Below are positions 13,337 to 15,398 of a DNA stretch of 15,398 bases, in pieces. A program made the translations under genes and the position numbers. The notes below the pieces were generated by a model. It was not told the DNA's origin. It searched no databases and saw only the letters and a list, made by a program, of their open reading frames with translations. The first letter of the stretch is position 1; each line of letters opens with the position of its first letter. Origin of the DNA: Stygiolobus sp037389425 (GTDB lineage Archaea > Thermoproteota > Thermoprotei_A > Sulfolobales > Sulfolobaceae); assembly GCF_037389425.1 (NCBI RefSeq), contig NZ_JBBHKR010000079.1:1-15398 (forward strand), read 5' to 3'.

Positions 13337-13663
13337 ATGAGCAGTGCCCGTCATCAGTTAGGGGGATCATCACTGAAAACTACTTCGGTCATACTATATA
13401 AACACGACTTGTCAAAACGATATTTAGAAGTGATTAAAAATAACGAGTAGTTACGTAGGAGCGTTACAGTCTTAGCCTCACCAAAAATCTCTTCCATTAC
13501 AGTGTTAAATGAAGCCCTACCGGAAGGCCCACCGGTTGAAGGAGCCGGAAACACTGGCTACATATCTCTTACCCCCGCTAACTACGATCAGGTCGAGGAA
13601 CTAACTCCTCCAAGACCTGGAAGGGCAAGACTTTCAATCTTTTGCAAAATAGAAAGGAAATAA
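13337..13663 (+). pseudogene. 108-codon frame interrupted by one amber codon
   Basis: ATG 13337 opens a frame to TAA 13661-13663, with a single TAG at 13448-13450 (codon 38). Before it: MSSARHQLGGSSLKTTSVIL and YKHDLSKRYLEVIKNNE. After it: LRRSVTVLASPKISSITVLN, EALPEGPPVEGAGNTGYISL, TPANYDQVEELTPPRPGRAR and LSIFCKIERK. Both halves look strongly coding in the same frame, with Pro/Gly-rich loops between strands; the C-terminal part is the more distinctive. There is no ATG soon after the TAG to restart. One TAG alone inactivates it, so inactivation is recent or the protein is read some other way. The start may be further upstream, as the N-terminal 12 residues look less coding. Family not recognised. 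Confidence 0.55.
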
Positions 13664-13679
13664 CCTAGTTAGGCTTTCC
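13656..13679 (+). terminator. Imperfect hairpin at the end of the 13337 frame
   Basis: GGAAA and CCT pair with AGG and TTTCC across an AGTT loop with small bulges, overlapping the TAA. It is weak and has no following T run, so the role as terminator is uncertain. Confidence 0.25.
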
Positions 13680-13766
13680 TTCAACTTCCTTTATAGATTA
13701 AGCCTGAAGTCCTAAAAGGAAGGGAAAAAGACGTAGTATTAAAAATAAGTGATTAATATTAAATTC

Positions 13767-14717
13767 CTACAGACTGCCGGCTATTTCAGAAGCAATACTC
13801 TGTGCTTGTGACAAAGTAGGCGATATGTTGATCATTATAACTCCTATCTCTTCGTTTGTCGATGCTTCGCCATACGTCGCTAAAGATGTGAGGTTAACCA
13901 ATCCTAGCTGCGAAACGTAACCTGAAACCGGCATTGTCGATATAAAACTTCGATTAGTAGAAGACAAGAAGTAATAGTCGAACTGGTTGAATGAACCTAT
14001 CTGTAAATTTATACCATATTTAGACACGTTAGCTGATAAAGAGGAGACAAAACTAGAGAGTGTGGAGTTTGTCAGGATGTAATTAGTGAGGTTATAGGTA
14101 TAGTAAGCAGGGTTTGGCGTAGAGTTGTAATAGACTCCCACACCTATTATTAGGGTTTTTTCTCCGTTAATTGTACCATTAACTACTACGAAGTCTACTT
14201 TGGTAGGGAGTATCACAAAGCTAGGTTGAAATTGATTGTTATTACCTGAGACACTTAAGCTGGTATAACCTAGTACACTTAAATAAGTTAATGATAAATC
14301 CAAATAACTTACAGTTACTTTCTCACCGTTCAATAATGTCACGTTATATTCACCATTACCTATGTAAACAGCTACACCAGTGTTAGATTTCATTACAGAC
14401 CAAGAACCGCCAAAGTCTTGTTGTGCTGTAGCTGAAACTTGAGCTAACGCTCCTGCTGAAGGAGATGCTAGAGCGAATAATAAGACAACAATTATGACCA
14501 GTGCTACTAAAGCACCTAGAAGTCCACCGAGTATCTTAAAGCTGAATTTCTTACCTGAAGGCTGGTTTGGAGGAAATGGTTGTAACGGGGGTTGAGGAGT
14601 AGGATTACTCGTAACAGTAGGTGTACCTTCTAATAACCTGAGAGGTGAGCCGCATTTAGGGCAGAATTGGTATTCGTCTGGGTAATCTATCCCACACTTA
14701 TCGCATCTTTTAGTCAT
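13767..14717 (-). CDS. Zinc-ribbon, membrane-anchored protein with extracellular domain
   Basis: A 316-residue protein. Residues 1-24 are a zinc ribbon with Cys5, Cys8, Cys19 and Cys22 (CDKCG...CPKCG), at the same positions as in the 5317 protein. A Pro-rich linker (33-54) and Lys-rich boundary precede one transmembrane helix (62-85, ILGGLLGALVALVIIVVLLF). Residues 86-316 are an exodomain rich in Ser, Asn, Tyr and Thr with many N-glycosylation sequons and mixed beta and helical parts; it has no LamG signature and I cannot assign it. It contains IGNGEYNVTLLNG (119-131), resembling LGNGYEVTLLNG in the 3738 protein. The last 30 residues form an amphipathic helix (SPTLSQAQSIASEIAGSL). TATA at 14733 gives a leaderless start at ATG 14717. 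Likely spans the membrane with the ribbon inside; the ribbon's partner is unknown. Confidence 0.85.
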   Translation of the reverse strand: MTKRCDKCGIDYPDEYQFCPKCGSPLRLLEGTPTVTSNPTPQPPLQPFPPNQPSGKKFSFKILGGLLGALVALVIIVVLLFALASPSAGALAQVSATAQQDFGGSWSVMKSNTGVAVYIGNGEYNVTLLNGEKVTVSYLDLSLTYLSVLGYTSLSVSGNNNQFQPSFVILPTKVDFVVVNGTINGEKTLIIGVGVYYNSTPNPAYYTYNLTNYILTNSTLSSFVSSLSANVSKYGINLQIGSFNQFDYYFLSSTNRSFISTMPVSGYVSQLGLVNLTSLATYGEASTNEEIGVIMINISPTLSQAQSIASEIAGSL

Positions 14718-14732
14718 TTGGCAATTGTAGAA

Positions 14733-14742
14733 TTTATAATTA
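14733..14742 (-). promoter_or_regulatory. TATA box for the 14717 gene
   Basis: Minus-strand TTATAAATT-type box (TAATTATAAATT) centred about 22-25 bp before the ATG; near-leaderless. Confidence 0.65.
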
Positions 14743-14794
14743 ATAAAATTAGTTGGATCATCCTGAGGAACAGAGAAAAGCAGTATATTATCTT

Positions 14795-14817
14795 AAAAAA
14801 ATAGAAATTAGAAAAAA
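14795..14817 (-). terminator. Double T-run terminator after the 62-residue gene
   Basis: On the minus strand six T (14817-14812) then seven T (14801-14795) follow the stop at 14826 within about 30 bp, a typical Sulfolobales terminator. It also separates this gene from the zinc-ribbon gene downstream. Confidence 0.6.
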
Positions 14818-14825
14818 GCATTAAA

Positions 14826-15014
14826 TTAGTCGATTTTAGAAGTTTTCTGACTTTCATTCCATAAGTCTAACTGGTGTAATAATATCATAATCGTTAATTC
14901 ATCTGACGTTTCATTACTTTTAGAGACAATAAGGTAGAACTCCTTTTCATCCTTCAGTAATTCCGATATCATCTTTATCTTTTTGTCCGAGAGCCCGTAA
15001 TACTTGAACAACAT
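14826..15014 (-). CDS. Small conserved-looking protein of 62 residues
   Basis: ATG 15014 opens MLFKYYGLSDKKIKMISELL, then KDEKEFYLIVSKSNETSDEL, then TIMILLHQLDLWNESQKTSK. Predicted layout: two helices, one beta strand (FYLIVS), one helix. A TATA-like TTAATTTAA (about 15036-15044) lies 26 bp upstream and a strong T-run terminator follows, so it has complete expression signals. The divergent 15047 frame has a similar strand-helix core (FIIIVRSDEHEKIARAFLEK against FYLIVSKSNETSDELTIMIL), so the two may be members of one small family. Function unknown. Confidence 0.6.
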   Translation of the reverse strand: MLFKYYGLSDKKIKMISELLKDEKEFYLIVSKSNETSDELTIMILLHQLDLWNESQKTSKID

Positions 15015-15033
15015 ATTTAGAAGATAAGGAAGT

Positions 15034-15046
15034 CCTTAAATTAAGC
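15034..15046. promoter_or_regulatory. Shared near-palindromic TATA element between divergent small genes
   Basis: CCTTAAATTAAGC is almost symmetrical (CTTAA/TTAAG). On the minus strand it is 26 bp before ATG 15014; on the plus strand it is about 34 bp before ATG 15074, an internal start of the divergent frame. Confidence 0.4.
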
Positions 15047-15217
15047 ATGTTTCTCCTGAGCGAGAATGAGATTATGGACAAGAAACACGTATTTATCATA
15101 ATTGTAAGGAGTGATGAGCATGAGAAGATTGCAAGAGCGTTTTTAGAAAAGACTAAACTCCAGGTTACTGCAATACTTGTTAGAATGCACGCAAATAAAC
15201 AAACTTTTTCTTATTAA
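15047..15217 (+). CDS. Small protein of 56 residues (or 47 from internal start)
   Basis: ATG 15047 opens MFLLSENEIMDKKHVFIIIV, then RSDEHEKIARAFLEKTKLQV, then TAILVRMHANKQTFSY, ending at TAA 15215-15217. An alternative start is ATG 15074 (MDKKHVF), which fits the plus-strand spacing from the shared TATA element better. The core has a hydrophobic strand (VFIIIV) followed by a charged helix, like the divergent 62-residue protein. The C-terminal 15 residues look less constrained, so the gene may have lost its original end. Function unknown. Confidence 0.45.
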   Translation: MFLLSENEIMDKKHVFIIIVRSDEHEKIARAFLEKTKLQVTAILVRMHANKQTFSY

Positions 15218-15285
15218 ACTGGAGTGTGGACAACATTTTCACTCATTTGAAATATTTACATTTATTATCACACCCTTTTATCTAA

Positions 15286-15393
15286 CAAATACACCGGGCA
15301 GTAAAGGATGTTATAGATAAGGAAATAGGTTGCGAACCACCTCTCGATCGTCTTTGCGTTAGAGTTCCAAGGGAAGTGTTTGTCCATTGGTGA
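15286..15393 (+). pseudogene. Coding-like fragment at the window edge
   Basis: After a TAA, a plus-strand frame reads QIHRAVKDVIDKEIGCEPPL and DRLCVRVPREVFVHW, then TGA 15391-15393. It has no start codon and clear coding character (basic helix, then two Cys and a Val-rich strand). It may be part of a gene that continues beyond the edge in another frame, or a relic. Family not recognised. Confidence 0.3.
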
Positions 15394-15398
15394 AAGCC

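Noticed and set aside
13448..13450. Amber codon read as pyrrolysine
   Set aside because: Sulfolobales are not known to carry the pyrrolysine system and no pylT-like RNA or downstream structure is seen; a simple nonsense mutation is the better reading.
1..15398. tRNA or rRNA genes, integrase or attachment site, intact insertion sequence
   Set aside because: I looked for cloverleaf arms, conserved rRNA strings, tyrosine recombinase motifs and transposase motifs and saw none that held up.

Overview
The window looks like an accessory segment of a Sulfolobales genome (Sulfolobus, Saccharolobus, Acidianus or a close relative). This is inferred from several things. The DNA is A+T-rich. TATA boxes lie about 26 bp upstream of start codons, giving leaderless or near-leaderless genes. 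The protein families are typical of the order: DUF973-like membrane proteins, zinc-ribbon/membrane-anchor/exodomain proteins, Ser/Thr-stalk surface proteins, VapBC, and an ATPase_2-type archaeal ATPase. I could run no database search, so family names rest on motif recognition.

Layout. 1-247 (-) is the start of a probable family-4-type glycosyltransferase that runs off the edge. 248-1703 is mostly AT-rich spacer with decayed sequence and a 27-bp inverted repeat pair (22/27 identical). 1704-2696 (+) is a DUF973-like membrane protein with an extra C-terminal beta-type domain. 2697-3737 holds a decayed minus-strand gene and a promoter-bearing N-terminal gene relic. 3738-5000 (+) and 5317-6489 (+) are two surface proteins with Thr/Ser-rich stalks; the second has a cytoplasmic zinc ribbon and a LamG-like exodomain. 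6490-7085 holds a decayed secreted-protein gene. 7086-7616 (-) is a DUF998 membrane protein. 8110-8722 (+) is a VapB-VapC pair behind four GTTAAAC heptamers spaced exactly 17 bp apart. 8962-10134 (-) is a complete archaeal ATPase whose only plausible start codon is ATT. 10135-11277 holds a beta-propeller gene fragment and other decayed sequence. 11278-12591 (-) is a second DUF973-like protein with the same C-terminal domain as the first. 12592-13766 is a gene graveyard, including a 108-codon frame broken by one amber codon. 13767-14717 (-) is a second zinc-ribbon/TM/exodomain protein. 14826-15398 holds two small divergent genes and a fragment at the edge.

How the parts relate. The intact genes form two themes. 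One is a set of envelope proteins built from shared modules: two DUF973-like proteins share a C-terminal domain, two proteins share the same CX2C-X10-CX2C ribbon plus membrane anchor, and three have large glycosylatable exodomains. The other is a small mobile or stress-type set (VapBC and the ATPase) with conspicuous operator-like DNA. Roughly half of the window is gene relics, several with their promoters still recognisable, which suggests repeated insertion and decay. No rRNA, tRNA, CRISPR array or intact insertion sequence was seen.
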